A DNA stretch of 64,000 bases from Gnetum montanum (Eukaryota > Streptophyta > Gnetopsida > Gnetales > Gnetaceae): the NCBI GenBank assembly GCA_015680685.1, contig MNCI01023267.1, positions 738,838 through 802,837 on the forward strand. The letters run 5' to 3'. A program made the position numbers and the translations under genes. The notes under the pieces are model-generated. The model was not told where the DNA came from. It made no database searches and was given only the letters and a program-made list of their open reading frames with translations. This document shows positions 34,170 to 47,089 of the stretch, piece after piece; the stretch's first letter is position 1; each line of letters opens with the position of its first letter.

Positions 34170-35000
34170 CATATCATAGGTGGGCTCTAGATAAGAATGA
34201 GGAGAATTCTTGGGGTCTATGCCCAAAGGGAGCCTTTTAGAACCAAGAGACCACTAGATCCAAAGGTTGATCGAGCAAGTGGGCAAAGAAGAAGGTGAGT
34301 TGATGAAAAGGAAAAATGCAAAGGAGTAGAACCAAGTTCCTTCCATATACAAAAGGGAGGTTCAATTTTATGATAATGAGGAGGAGGCACCACTTGATGA
34401 AGTGGTGCAATGTAAAACCTTGATAATACAAAAATCTCTTTCTAAGAGATCAGCTAAGGTAGACATAATATGGGATTCTTTAGATGAGAAGTTCCAAACT
34501 ACCCTTAAAATTGCTAAAGAGTCCAAAGATCAAGGTAGTGGTCATGATCGAAGGAGAATGAAAGAAGTTGAACATGCCCATCAAAGGGGCAATGGCAAAG
34601 TTGCTGCCATTGAAGAGGTTGTAGTATTTGAAACAAATGATGATTGTGGATGTGACATTTACCAATAAGAACATCCTAAGGGATGTTACCCTATTTTGTC
34701 ACACTTTTAGGAATCTAAGGTGTATGTGCTGAATCCTAGATTGGCCAAAAGGCAAACACCCAAGAGGTTGTTTTATCCTCAAGGAAACTATAGGCAGTTC
34801 CACCAACAACAAGCTTATTATTCAAGTGGATCTCCACCCCAACCTCATGAGTAGTACTAGTAATGGTAGCATCGATAGTCATGAGGGATGCCACCATCAA
34901 GGTAGCAATACCCTTACTTGAAGCTAGATCCATATAAATACTATCTTTAATAGTCGATTTCTCTATGTGACTCTCCCAGTCAACCCTCTTTCAGCACCAC
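34165..35000 (+). pseudogene. gag: A1 gag, second part
   Basis: Resumes after the A2 insertion. The first bases continue homology with A3 gag near 43455. The segment KVDIIWDSLDEKFQTTLKIA and a Lys/Arg-rich stretch lead to the knuckle region CGCDIYQ...EHPKGC (about 34650-34690), which has a stop inside it. A Gln/Tyr-rich linker (FHQQQAYYSSGSPPQPHE) follows. It matches A3 and A4 gag C-termini. Confidence 0.7.
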
Positions 35001-35351
35001 TACTACCCTTCTTAGTACTATAGAGCTCAATCTCTAAGAGGGGAATCCCCATTTCCATTTTACTCTCCTCATCCTTCTACATTTGTACCACTACCCTTAA
35101 CTCAATTGTCATCAACTCCATCCATGCATGATGAAATTCTAGCCTAGTCATAGAAAAGAAATGCCATAAGGGTTGTTAACTTACAACTGGCTCCCTAGCC
35201 GAGTGGTTTGGAGAATAAGCCCTAAAAAAGACCTTTCTTCCAAACAAACAATCCTTCTAAGCCCTCATAGATGCCTGCAGTTGATTATCTTACTTCTCTT
35301 TCATCCTCTGCTACATCATTCAAGAACCCTTCAAACTAAATTCTTTTCAAA
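35001..35351 (+). other. A1 linker between gag and protease
   Basis: Corresponds to the Pro/Ser-rich, poorly conserved linker of A3 and A4. Only short open frames; no domain recognised. Confidence 0.4.
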
Positions 35352-35896
35352 TTGCATACTATCATGTTGGCCCATGCAATCACAGATTGGATAAAGATTG
35401 GCCACCTTCCAACAAAAAGATTTGATCTTGGGAGTTCCCTTATTTACTTGCAAATCACTAGGAATGACCCTTGCAAGGCTCTTCTGGACTCAGGTTCTAG
35501 TGTAAACTTGATCTCTCATGAAATGTACAAAGCCTAGAACTTGCCTCCTCTCAGGAAGAGCAACATTCATCTTGAGTTTGCAAATCAATCTATCGCTATT
35601 CCTTGAGATTGATAGAAAACATTGTGACCATCATCTGTGGGTGGTCTTATCCTGCTGACTTCCTTGTGATCCAAGTAGACAACTGCAAAGGGGACTTTCC
35701 AATCATCATGGGAATGGCTTGGCTAAGTATAAAAGATGCATTATTGGAAATCAAAGACCTATCCTTGGAAATTTCCAAGGAAAATTATTTTAGAAAAATT
35801 AAGAGGAAGCATATTCCATGCATCGCCTACAGTGATAGGGTGTCACTACATGTAGAAATTATGGACCATAAAAAGCATAATAATCACAACATGTAG
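35352..35896 (+). pseudogene. pol: A1 protease
   Basis: KALLDSGSSVNLISHEMYKA with catalytic Asp at 35487-35489, then CGWSYPADFLVIQVDN and DFPIIMGMAWLS (ILGR-like motif with G-to-M decay). A single frameshift or stop near 35537 separates the two open halves. D-S-G is intact. Confidence 0.8.
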
Positions 35897-36056
35897 GTAG
35901 TGTGTAGATGTGATAAAAATACAAAAGTGCTTGTATGCAACAACCACAAAATAGGAAGGCACTCAATGGTTGATAGTTGAACCTAAAAGTAGCTCAACTT
36001 TGTACATGAAATAAAATGAAAGCCTAACAAGTTCCTACATTGAAGGCATAGACAAG

Positions 36057-37620
36057 ATGGAGAAAATCCATCACCAACTCTCTAATGAACCTAATGACAC
36101 TAATTGGGGAGATTTGGAAATCCCTAAAAGCTTTAAACAAGATCCCCTTAAGTTAAAAACTTTGCCTGCTAGAATGGAATATGCTTTTCTAAAAAATGGC
36201 AAGTTGGTCATCATCAATGCCAACCTTGCTCCTATGTAGAAAAAGAAGCTATTGGAGGTGGTCAACAAATGGCCAACAGCCTTCTCCTGGTCTTATCAGA
36301 AGCTCACTAAAATTGATCTAAGGATATGCCAACATCACATCTACATAGATTCTTCCATTAAATAAAAGAGGTAGTTGTTGCAGCGGTTGAACCCAAAATT
36401 GAAGCAAATCATGAAAGAAGAGATTGAGCAACTCCTCAAGGTGAGGTTCATCTATCCCATTGCAGATAGCAAGTGGGTTAGCTCACTTGTGATAGTGCCA
36501 AAGAAAGATAACAAATAGGGGGTATGTATCGATTTCAGGCTATTGAACATGGCAACATACAAGGATAGTTTTTATTGTCATTTGTGGACCATGTGTTGGA
36601 TACCATTTCTAGGCATTGCTACTATATCTTTCTAGATGGTTATAGAGACTATAACCACATCCAAATAGCACCAAAATATTAGTCCAAAATGACATTCACA
36701 AATCCTTGGGGGACTTTTGCATATAGAAAGATGTCGTTTGGCCTATGCAATGCCCTTGCAACATTTCAACACCTTGTCTTGAACATCTTTCAACAATAGA
36801 TTGGTAGCAAAGTGAAAGTCTTCATGAATGGCTTCTCCACCTATGGGGCTATGTTTGAACAAGCCCTAGACCATCTTGAGCAAGTGCTAAAAAATTGAGT
36901 GGAGGCAAACCTTAGGCTTAATTAGTAGGATAACTACTTGATGGTCCAAGAGAACATTGTGTTGGGGCACTGAATTTCAAAGAACGGGATCAAGGTGAAC
37001 CCTAAAAAAAAGGATCATCCAAGGAATTATCAGATAGCCAGAAATAGTTAAAGACATGATGTCATTCCTTAGACACACTACCATGCTACATAGAAAATTT
37101 CTCTAAGATTGTTAAACCATTGGTAGAGTTGATAAAGAAGGATGTTCCATTTGACAAGACAAAGGAATGTGAATGTGCATTCTAGTAGCTCAAGCGAAAG
37201 CTTGCAAAAATTTCAATTCTATAAGCCCCTAACTAGTCCAGACCCTTTCACATCATGATGAATGCATCCAATTATTCCTTGGAAGCCATGCTCACATAGT
37301 TGGATGATTAGAAACATCCTTACTACATCCACTATATGAGAAAAAGCATTATTGGTATGTAGTTGAAATACACCACAATAGAGAAAAAACTAATGGTAGT
37401 GGTGTTTTCCTTAGAGAAATTTAGGCACTATGTGCTTATATACAAGGTTTTTTTGCACATGGATCATAGTGTAATTTGGTTCTTGATGAATAAGGCGATG
37501 ATGAGCCCTTGTGTTATATAGTGACTTATAATATTGTAGGAATTCAATCTAACCATGGTAGATCAAAAGAAAAATGAGAACGTGGTTGCTAATCACTTAT
37601 CTCAATTGAGATGGAACAAC
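36057..37620 (+). pseudogene. pol: A1 reverse transcriptase and RNase H
   Basis: Frame with FLKNGKLVIINANLAP (36187-36234), YPIADSKWVSSLVIVPKKD and VCIDFRLLNMATYKD is followed by many frameshifts. The active-site box reads FMNG in place of FMDD at 36821-36832, so both critical aspartates are gone. RNase H traces (HHNREKTN-like shifted frames, MDHS) reach to about 37620. It is the most decayed pol of the four. Confidence 0.75.
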
Positions 37621-37789
37621 AAAGAGGAGGAGATCCCACTTTGATATTAGTTTCTTGATGAACTCCTCTTTGTTGAAGTAGGAACCAAAAAAATTCCCAC
37701 TAAATCCAACTAGTATGATGTCATTCTTACCTACCTTCTCACTTAGGAGATGCCACAGGAGTGGAACCATAGGAAGAAATAATAGTTTC

Positions 37790-38980
37790 GTCACAAGGTG
37801 AAATGTTTCATGGAAATCAATGGACACCTTTACAAGGGGTGTGCCAATGGCCTGGTTCAATGGTGCATACTTGATGTTGATCAATTGCACATTCTTCAAG
37901 ATGCTCATGAGGGCCCTTGTAGGGGCCACTATGCTAGGAGATGCATGGTCATTAAGATCCTCATGGCAAGGTATCACTAGCCAACACTTTTCCAAGATTT
38001 TCACCACTTCGTTAGCTTCTGTGAACATTGCAAATGTGATGGTGGAATGATTACTAGTGTGGAGGAGCCTCAGTAGTGAATCCAACCACTAGAGCCCTTT
38101 GATATTTGGGACATTGACTTCATGGATCCCATCACTCCCATGTCAAATGGAAAGGTGTACATCATAGTATCTATTCACTACTATACGTAATGGGTGAAGT
38201 TGCATCTATCACTAATTGCACATCTTTTATGGTTGCTTGATTTGTACAAAAATATGTTGTAAATAGGTTTGGGGGTGCCATGTGCACTTATTTATGATAA
38301 TATAACTCATTTCGCAAGCACTACCTTTTGGAAGCTCATGCAATTCTTGGGGGTTGAGCATAAACTAACAACACCCTACCACCCCCAAGCTAATAGTCAA
38401 GTAGAAGTTATAAATACGGAGATAACAAAACTACTAACAAGAACCATTAGTAAATATAAGAGAGATTGGAGCATGAAACTCAATAATGCCTTTTGGACCT
38501 ATTGCTCCACTTGGAAACTTTCTATTGATTACTTTCCCTATGAGCTTGTGTACGAAAAATTACCAATTCTTCCCATCCAAACAAAGCTTGGTACATTATC
38601 AATAGCTTGTGACTTTGAGCTAGAACTAAATCTAGAACACACAAAAAATACTAATGAACCTTAGCTTGCTAGATGATAACTAACAGGTAGTTCTATCATC
38701 TAATGAACTACACAAGGCATTCAATAAACAGTGACATGATCTTAGAATCAAGAAAGTGAAATTTCAACCAGGAGATAGGGTCCTATATTGGAATCCCACA
38801 AATGTGCCACAAAGAACTAAATTCCAAATATTCAAAGAGGGACCTTATATTATCTATGAAACCTTTCCTTCAGGGGCCATGTTAATTTACAAACATGAAA
38901 GCTAAAACAAGAAACTGCTAGTCAACATGTAACAAATCAAAGTTTTCCATGAACCCAAAAGAACTAATGAATAGAACACC
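37790..38980 (+). pseudogene. pol: A1 integrase
   Basis: Zinc finger EGPCRGHYARR...HHFVSFCEHCKCD (about 37906-38045). The catalytic core has FDIWDIDFMDPITPMS (Asp kept), YDNITHF (second Asp) and NSQVEVINTEI (Glu kept with D-x35-E spacing). The C-terminal part includes SYRLVF-like PYELVYEKL and GPYIIYETFPSGAM (38840-38885). Stops separate the pieces. Confidence 0.75.
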
Positions 38981-41119
38981 TCAACAAATGGACATGCATG
39001 CTCAATTTTTTAAATCTCCTCTATCCAACTCAGTCATGGGGGAGATGGCCATCCATGCTAATCATACAAAGTGGCTCCTCAATTTTTCATTTTTTTCATT
39101 TTACACTGCTTGTAGTACATTTTTCTCTTTCTTAAAATATTTTATACTTTCTTCTATATTTTAATTTATTTGATTTGAATTTCTTTTATACTTTTGTTTT
39201 GTTTTGTTTTCCTTTATTGCTTCCAAGACTAAGTGTTGCTGTAGTTGTTAATTAATGATGGTTTGTACTATAATGTTATTTGATTGCTAATGTCTAGATT
39301 CTATCTTTGAATTTTGGTGTTGATAACTAAGACATGGTTTCCTTTTCATGATAATAGGTCATGAGTCCACATCATCCATCCACCCACAAAACTCTATGGT
39401 GTTCCCTTGTTTTAGAAGTATGAGGTTCCTTTCTTAATAAAACTTTTTAATGAACTTGTGATCTTAGTAGTTTCCAAACTTGCGAAGGATTAAATGAATA
39501 GATAAGGATGTGACTTCAAGGGAAATTGATACTCTCTATACTTGCCTACCCTCTTGGGTGCATGATTATTTTCATGGATTTCTCACCACACTACTATTGA
39601 CCAATAAGAGGAAGCTAAGTATTTGCAGGATGTGGTTCCCATCTAAAAACTCAAAAGTCCAAAAAAGAAAAAAATGAACAATAATAGGATTTTAAAGTAC
39701 ACACCTTAAACAAAATAATAGGCTACAAGCATTGGTTATGGGACTAGGAAGACATGTTACCCATGCCTAAACATCCCCTCTAACTAAGGCCCATATCACT
39801 CTTTGCTTCTCTTTTCTTCTATTTTTGGAATGGTGATTGATCTACAAGGATATTCTTATGCCTTTGAGGATGGACTAGTCTTAGAGTGTCAATGCCAAAT
39901 CACTGAAAGTGGTTGGTTTTAATTCTAACCAAGGATGAACGTTATTAGGTCATCTTAATCATGAAATCTACAAGGCGCTTCATGTGACCACAATACAGGA
40001 CTCCATTCCACTCTCTATTTCATCCACCCATGCTTTCCAAAGCTCACCTCACTATTATTTTTCATGTCTATCTCAATGTCTTAGTTTGACACATTGAAGT
40101 TCTTTGGGGAATTGGTCCTTAAGTAGCCATACCTAGTAATCACCCATGGGGCTCATAGACTCCTTGGTTTGAGGACATGCAAGGGAATGAGCCTGCTATG
40201 GGGAGGACCCACTTACATATCCCTTAGTTAGGCTAGTTAAGTTTCTCATCCTTAGGCAGTTTTTGCATTCAAAACCTTCCACATTCTACATCGGTTATGC
40301 CTAGTTGTGGACTCCTTCATGAAATTTCTCTAAAATTCTCCCAATATAATCTCCTTTTTATGGATTATCTAGTCCTCTTCATGCATTTCATTGTGTTCTA
40401 GGCTTATTGGACTTCCTTTGGACTCTAATTTCATGTTAAAAATCTTTTTTCCATTATCTTTTTAATGATGAAAATTTTTCCAATTAGCTACATCGATGGG
40501 ATCCCTTTGATCATGTTGATTGCATTGACGTGATCTCATTGATGTAGGGAAAAAATTCTATAAATAGCACCCAACACTTAGTGAATTTTTTTCATTCACT
40601 CTCAAAAAAGTAATGAGTTTTTATAATTTTCAGAGCCTAAAATCTTCTATAGCCCGTAAATTTCAAACAACTTATCTAATTAACTCCATTCTTTAGCCAT
40701 GCAGCTATTGGAGGTGAGCTATACATCATGAAGGCCATAAACCTTAGGTTTTGATGAAATGTTTTTCAAATTTATTGTAACTTCCACAAGGTTTAATTAA
40801 TAAATAATATTAAAATCACCAACCCATGAGACTTAAACCTTTGCAACAAACTCTTGTAAATACTAACATGAAATAATCTAAAAATAATCAAACTTGCCAT
40901 GATCACGACTTAGCCAAGTGTAACTAACCCAAAGAGATAAGGTACTCATGTGTTTCAAAGTTACACATCAAATGCTAATCATTGATCATGTTGTGATTAC
41001 AGATGATACCAAGACCTAAGCATCCATAGGAAGTAGGACTCTCCCAACCAAGGGACAAGTAGCTTAGAACTAAAAGGATCCAGTAAGAACAACCCCAAGA
41101 GTAGGTAGTTAAAACTCAC
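38981..41119 (+). other. A1 3' untranslated region
   Basis: Non-coding, AT-rich. A purine-rich GTCATGGGGGAGATGG at about 39032-39047 follows pol. Blocks match the A3 3' region (for example the GTTGTGATTA stretch at about 40990 and 49880). The last 230 bp including the polypurine tract present in A3 are missing before 41120. Confidence 0.6.
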
Positions 41120-41961
41120 TAATGAATCATGTTTTGACTAGCTTTGATATCAGATATTTGATATTGGAGCCTCAATGTTAGAGAGCAAGATGCAATGTTG
41201 AATATCTGATATTGTAGGATATATGCCAACCTATAAATATAATGCTTGGGCTCACAATTTTCATATAGTTTTTTGTGATAGCATAGTAAAGCTCTTATAG
41301 TTTGTTTTCTCTAGAGTTAGAATATTTTCTAAGTGCCCACAACAAGATTTTGAGTGTGTATAGATCTTTATTCAAGCACTAATATACCTAACCACAACAG
41401 TGTAATGGGAATAAAGATGAGCCCTTTTGATAATCCTTGCAACACTAAGAATAGATTAATTTTTCCTTTAATGCAGTTATTATTCATGCACTTTACTTTA
41501 ATGCATTTTTATTAAGCAATTAATTTTTAGTTATTAATGAACACAATCACAACCACTTTGAGCATATTTGTAGCACTTGGTAACCCAGAAATGCTTAACG
41601 TTTGGTAACCCAACAGTTCTACATGCATTCAGGATGTCTCTAGGGAGTGGGAATGGGTACTTGTGTTAGGCTAGCTAGGTAGTAGGTTAATTAGATATTA
41701 CATTCCTCTACCTTTCATTATTATTCTAGGCAATTAAATTTATAAAATACAAAATGATAAAAAAAATCATATACATTAGTTGCACTTAATCATATACTTG
41801 TACTTCACAAGTGGAATTGAGAAGACAACAATCATTCCAATTAGATTTCATGTCTTAGAACTAGTGTACATAAGAACTTAAGGTCTATGAAATTTGATTA
41901 GATCATGTATGAATGCTTGTGATTCATATGGTTGGGTATAGGGGTACCTCATCGCTCATCA
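41120..41961 (+). repeat. A3 5' LTR (possibly also A1 3' LTR)
   Basis: Begins TAATGAATCATG (one change from the TGATGAATCATG of the 3' copy) and ends CGCTCATCA, 842 bp. It contains GATATC-like repeats near its start (GATATCAGATATTTGATATT) and TATAAATA at 41232-41239. Confidence 0.8.
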
Positions 41962-41962
41962 T

Positions 41963-41980
41963 TGGCACCATTGCTGAGGA
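41963..41980 (+). other. A3 primer-binding site
   Basis: TGGCACCATTGCTGAGGA one base after the LTR; Athila-type (TGGCGCCGTTGCCGGGGA) with transitions. Confidence 0.65.
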
Positions 41981-42121
41981 CCTTTTAGTTATTATGTGTG
42001 CTATCTAGGATTTAGTGAAAATTATTCAAATTTTTGGAACAAACCTTAGAGTCATATCACATCTGAAGATTACTATAACAATAGTTAGAAGCACACTATG
42101 CTTTTTATTTCCTAACATAAA

Positions 42122-44250
42122 ATGTCTTCTTCTCATGGGAGTGATTCTCTGGCCAAGTCAAACGGAGAACATTAGCCGATGCCTCAACAATACCGAGTGG
42201 TATATGCAAATCTTAATGAGTATGTACCAAATTTCACCTTCATCCTACACCAAGATGAATAGTTGTCGTGGCATGACATGGAGGGCAACATTGTGTTGCC
42301 ACCTGATCAATCCGTTCTTACAATGCTCCAACAAATGCTTATATGATGGGGTCTCCAAGGACTTCATCCTGAGTACGTGGTGTAGGATAGTTATGCTAGG
42401 GATTATCATTCCACTAAGGCACAATATCTAAGAAATCACTAGTTAGAAAAATGTTATGAATTTTTGAAGGGAAAAGGATTTAATGATTTCCCATTTCTAC
42501 TATACAAAAAGATGGTGGAGAGCCCTTCTCTAGGGGTTTTTCATTCAGTGAAATTATTCTCTTTGACTTCTATGAAGAAGGTCAAAACCAGATTTTGTAG
42601 TCCATAATTCATAATCCTAGTTCTCGTAAGAATGGAACCAATGACAAAGAAGGATCCAAAGAAGTAATTCAAGGTAGGGTTTCAGAAAAGAAACAAGAAC
42701 ATGATCATGGTTGTGATCACTAAAGACATGGTAGTAGGCACCATGATGATACTAGTCCTTCTTTCTCTTCACCTTCATCATTATCTTCTTCTTCTTCTAG
42801 CTTTCATCATAACCACATATGGTGTGACCATGATAGACGTGATTAATAAGACTAAGATAACCAAAGGGACCATCAGGCAGGCCAAGATCAAGGGCATGGA
42901 CATTCAAGAGAGACCCATCACCATGAATGAAGGGGTAGTAGAGGGCATCGTAGGCATCAAAATCAAGATATCAATGAGCCTTTTCTTGCTACCCAGAGTA
43001 TGCTAAACATCGTAAAGGCAATAAAAATTCCAAAAAGGCATGTAAAGGATAGTCAAATCAAGAGGCTAGATATGAAAAATATCTCTAGGTTTGAAGGGGG
43101 ATATAACTCAAATCTACAAAATCATCTCCAAGCTTTTCAAGATGCATGTGTCTTGCAAAATATAGAAAATGAGTGGCAAAAACTTCAGTTGTTCCCAAGG
43201 ACACTCATTAAAGAAGTAGAAAACGAGTATTGGTCTTTAAATCCAGAATCTATCATATGATGGAGTACAATGCTTAGATTGTTTAATGAAAAATATCAAA
43301 CATACTCCAAAGTCTCCAACTTGAGAAGGAAAATCCAAGGATGAAAATAAGGAATACATAAACCCTTGGATGCCACCATCAATCGATACTATTTCTTAAT
43401 GCACAAATGTCCTAGCCATGGCTATTCTAAACTGGATCAACTTCATCACATTGTAGATGGGATTCAATTTAAAATGAGGAGAACCCTTAGCATCTATGCC
43501 CAAGGATGCCTGTTAGAATTAAGCACTTGTTAGATCCAAAGCTTGATTGAGCAGGTAGCTAAAGAGGAAGGAGAATTAAGGAAATAAAAAAATGTAGAAG
43601 AGTATAATTATGATCCTTCCATTCACAAACAGGAGGTTCGACCTTGTGATACTTAGGAAGAATTAACACTTGATGAGGTGGTGAATAGGAAAGTCTTACT
43701 GCTTCAAAAATTTCAATATGAAATTATAGCCAAGCTTGATTAGTTATGGGACTCCATGGAGAGTAGATTTCAAGATGTCCTAAAAATTGCTAAAGAATAT
43801 AAAGAACAATGTAGTGATCATGAGCATAAGAGGTGCAAGGAAGTTAAACATGTCTATTAAAGAGGTAAGGGCAAGATTGCTGCAATGGAGGAAGTTGCAA
43901 GAAGAAAATTAGATGATGATGGTGGCTGTAACGTCTACCATTATAAAAATCTTAAAGGATGTTGTCCTATTTTGTCACACTTACAGGAATCTGGGGTGTA
44001 TGCCTTGAATCCATGACTAGCACAAAGGCAAACACCCAAACAATTGTCTTATCCTCAAGGTAATTCTAGACAATTCCACTAGCAACAATAGTATTATCCA
44101 AGTGGAACTCCACTGTAACCATATAAGTAATATCAATAGTGACAACAACCATAGTCATGGGCACTGGAACTACTAAGGCAATAATATCCTTACCAACAAC
44201 TTGATCCATATGGGTACTACATTCAACAACCCCTATCTCCACATGACTCC
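42122..44250 (+). pseudogene. gag: A3 gag
   Basis: ATG at 42122 opens MSSSHGSDS. The start is followed by MPQQYRVVYANLNEYVPNFTFILHQDE, with frameshifts. A Ser/His/Arg-rich segment (42690-42990) and a capsid stretch at 43000-43260 (LQNIENEWQKLQLFPRTLIK) follow. The knuckle near 43928-43965 has lost its first CX2C pair (GCNVYHYKNLKGCC). The C-terminal linker is Gln/Pro-rich. Stops throughout. Confidence 0.7.
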
Positions 44251-44699
44251 TCAAGTCACATTTCTACTTTCCAATCTCACTAACATTCTTCTAATTATTA
44301 TTAAACTCATTCTCCACATGCAAGAAGGGAGACCACCTTTTACCCTTATCCTCCTCTTGTTCTTGCACATCTTCCTCCTTCATCCTCATATCTACCACCT
44401 ACTCCGTCTATGTAGGATAAACTCCTAGCTCAACTACAACAATGAAATGCTACCAGGGCCATTAACCTATAACCAATTCATCATCTAAGTGGTTCAGATA
44501 CTCAATCAAAGAAAAGGCATTTCTTCCAATCCCATAGTCCACCTAAGCCCTCAAATACACCCATAGTTGATAACCCTTCTTCCCCATCTTCCTCTATCAG
44601 ATTCCTTTAAGTCCCCTTCAAACCAAACACAACCCAAGATCCATACTGTGAGATTTACTTAGGCCATATCTAATTGGATCCATGCTAGAAACCTTCTTA

Positions 44700-45120
44700 G
44701 GAAATTAGCCAATCGTAGAAGTCCTCTTATTTATTTGTAGATTGTTGAGAATGAACCATGTAAATATCTTCTTGATTTTGGTTATGGTATCAACTTGATC
44801 TCTCATGAGATGTATACTGCATGGAAGCTACCTCCTCTCAAGAAGAGTAATATCAAATTAGAATTGATGGACCAATCCATCACTATTCCATTGAAACTAG
44901 TGAAAGATATTGTAACCACTATTTGTGGGTGGTCTTATCCTACTTATTTCCTAGTGATCAAGGTGAAGAATTGCAAAGGGGACATCCCAATCATCATGGG
45001 AAGGGTATGCCTAAGCACCGTTAATGTAAAAATGGACATTAGAAGATCTTTCTCTAGAAATACCTAAAGAAAATGCATTTGGGAAGATCAAGAAGAAGCA
45101 CATTCCATGCATTGCGTACA
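44700..45120 (+). pseudogene. pol: A3 protease
   Basis: YLLDFGYGINLISHEMYTAW: the catalytic D-S-G has become D-F-G (44774-44782). CGWSYPTYFLVIKVKN and DIPIIMGRVCLS follow. The Ser-to-Phe change in the triad is one C-to-T transition. Confidence 0.75.
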
Positions 45121-45399
45121 ATGACACAGGGTGTAATTGTGTGCAGAAACTCTAGCCAATAAATCAAGTATCCATCTCTACATAAAAGCAGTGTGCACCA
45201 AAATCTGATATTCAAAGGTGTCTATATGTAGTAGTCACAAAAAAAGATGGCACCGAATGGCTAACTACTAATTCTAAGAGAATCACACTCTATATGGAAC
45301 CTACTAAGAGCCTCACATGTGCATATGTCACAGGTGTGGATGAAGTAGAGCAAGTTCATCACCAACTCTCTAATGATGTAAATGATGATACCTACTAGG

Positions 45400-46920
45400 G
45401 AGAGTTGGAAATTTCTAAAAATTTCAAGCAAGAGCCCCTTGAACTAAAAAATCTACTAGCCAACATGGAATATGTGTTTTTGAAGAATGGAAAGTCGATC
45501 ATAACCAATGCAAATCTTGCTTTGGAACAAAAAAAATTTTGTTCAATGTGGTTGAAAAATGGTCAATAGCCTTTGCCTAGTCATATTTGAAACTCACAGG
45601 GATTGATCCTAGGATATGTTAACATTGCATCTACATCAACCTAGCTATAAAGCCAAAGAGATAGCCACATAGATGATTAAACCCCAAACTAAAGTAGATT
45701 ATTAAGAAGAAAACTGAACAAGTCCTCAAGGTGGGGTTTATCTATCTCATTACGAATAGTGAGTGGGTTAGTCCACTCATTATTTTGCCCAAGAAACATG
45801 GCAAGTGGTAGGTTTTTATCAATTTTTGGTTGCTAAATATGGCAACATTCAAGGACCATTTTCTATTGTCATTCATTGATTAGGTATTAGACACAATATC
45901 TAAGCATTGCTACTATAGTTTTTTGGATGGTTATAGTGGTTATAACCAAATCCAGATTGCATTGGGAGACTAAGCCAAAACAACATTCACAAGTCCCTAG
46001 GCAACTTTTGCATATCATAAGATGCCTTTTGGTCTATGCAATGCACCTGCTACATTCCAACTCTTGGTCCTTAGCATTTTTTAATAGTAGGTCAGTAGTG
46101 GTGTGGAAGTATTCAATGATGAATTGTCCACCTATGAAGCTACATTTAAGCAAGCCTTGGACCACCTTGAGTAAGTGTTAAAATGATGTGTTGAAACAAA
46201 CGTATGCCTCAATTGGTAGAAAATTCATCCAATGATCCAAGAGGGCATTGTGTTGAGACACAAAATATTACAAGCAAGAATTGAGGTCAACCTCAAAAAA
46301 AATAAGGGTCATCCAAGGAATAACCCACCAACTAGAAACTATCAAAGATGTTCAGTCATTCCTTGGACATACTGGCTACTATTGGCAATTCATAGAGAAT
46401 TTCTCTAAGATCACAAAACTATTGGTTGAGCTAAGAAAGAAAGATGTTCCATTTGTCTAGACCAATGAATGTGAAAAAGAATTTTAGCAACTAAAGGAAA
46501 AACTTATAGAAACTCCAATCGTACAAGCAGCCAATTGGTCCAGACCATTTCATGTTATGACAGATGCATCAAATTATGCCTTGGAAGATCTGCTTATGTA
46601 GATGGACAACAAAAAATGTCTATACTACATCCACTACACTAGCCAAAGCATTTTGGGTGCACAACTAAGCTACACCACTACAGAAAAAGAACTAATGGTA
46701 GTGGTGTTTACTCTAGAAAATTTCAAGCATTATGTGCTTGGATACAAAGTATTTATGCACACAGATCATAATGCCATCCATTTCCTAATGAATAAGATAA
46801 TGGTAAGCCCCTGTGTCATATAGTGACTAGTGATCTTATAGAAATTCAATCTTATGATGATAAATCAAAAGGGCACTATGAATATGGTCACCGATCACTT
46901 GTCTCAGTTGCAATGGGACA
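45400..46920 (+). pseudogene. pol: A3 reverse transcriptase and RNase H
   Basis: Fragments of the palm (SFLDGYSGYNQIQIALGD-like in shifted frames at 45920-45970; KMPFGLCNAPATFQ at about 46020) precede an active-site box reading FNDE in place of FMDD at 46112-46123. The RNase H part is better preserved: TTEKELMVVVFTLENFKHYVLGY and MHTDHNAIHFLMNK (46680-46800). Confidence 0.75.
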
Positions 46921-47089
46921 ACAAAGAGAAAGAAAGCCCATTATTTGATATGTTTCTTGATGAACTCCTCTTTGTTGGGGCTATAATTAAATAATTTTCT
47001 AATGAGCCTAAATGGTATGATGACATTCTCACCTATCTTCTCACCTAAGAGGTGCCACAAGGGTTGGACCACTAGAAGAAACAACAATT

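Larger units (their letters stand above)
21863..41119 (+). mobile_element. A1: Athila-like LTR retrotransposon, interrupted by A2
   Basis: Plus strand: 5' LTR 21863-22688, primer site 22690-22707, gag 22838-24195 continuing at 34165, protease 35352-35890, RT/RNase H 36057-37620, integrase 37790-38980 and 3' region to 41119. A2 (24196-34164) splits gag. The next LTR (41120) is either the 3' LTR of A1 or, more likely, the 5' LTR of A3. All reading frames are disrupted. Confidence 0.75.
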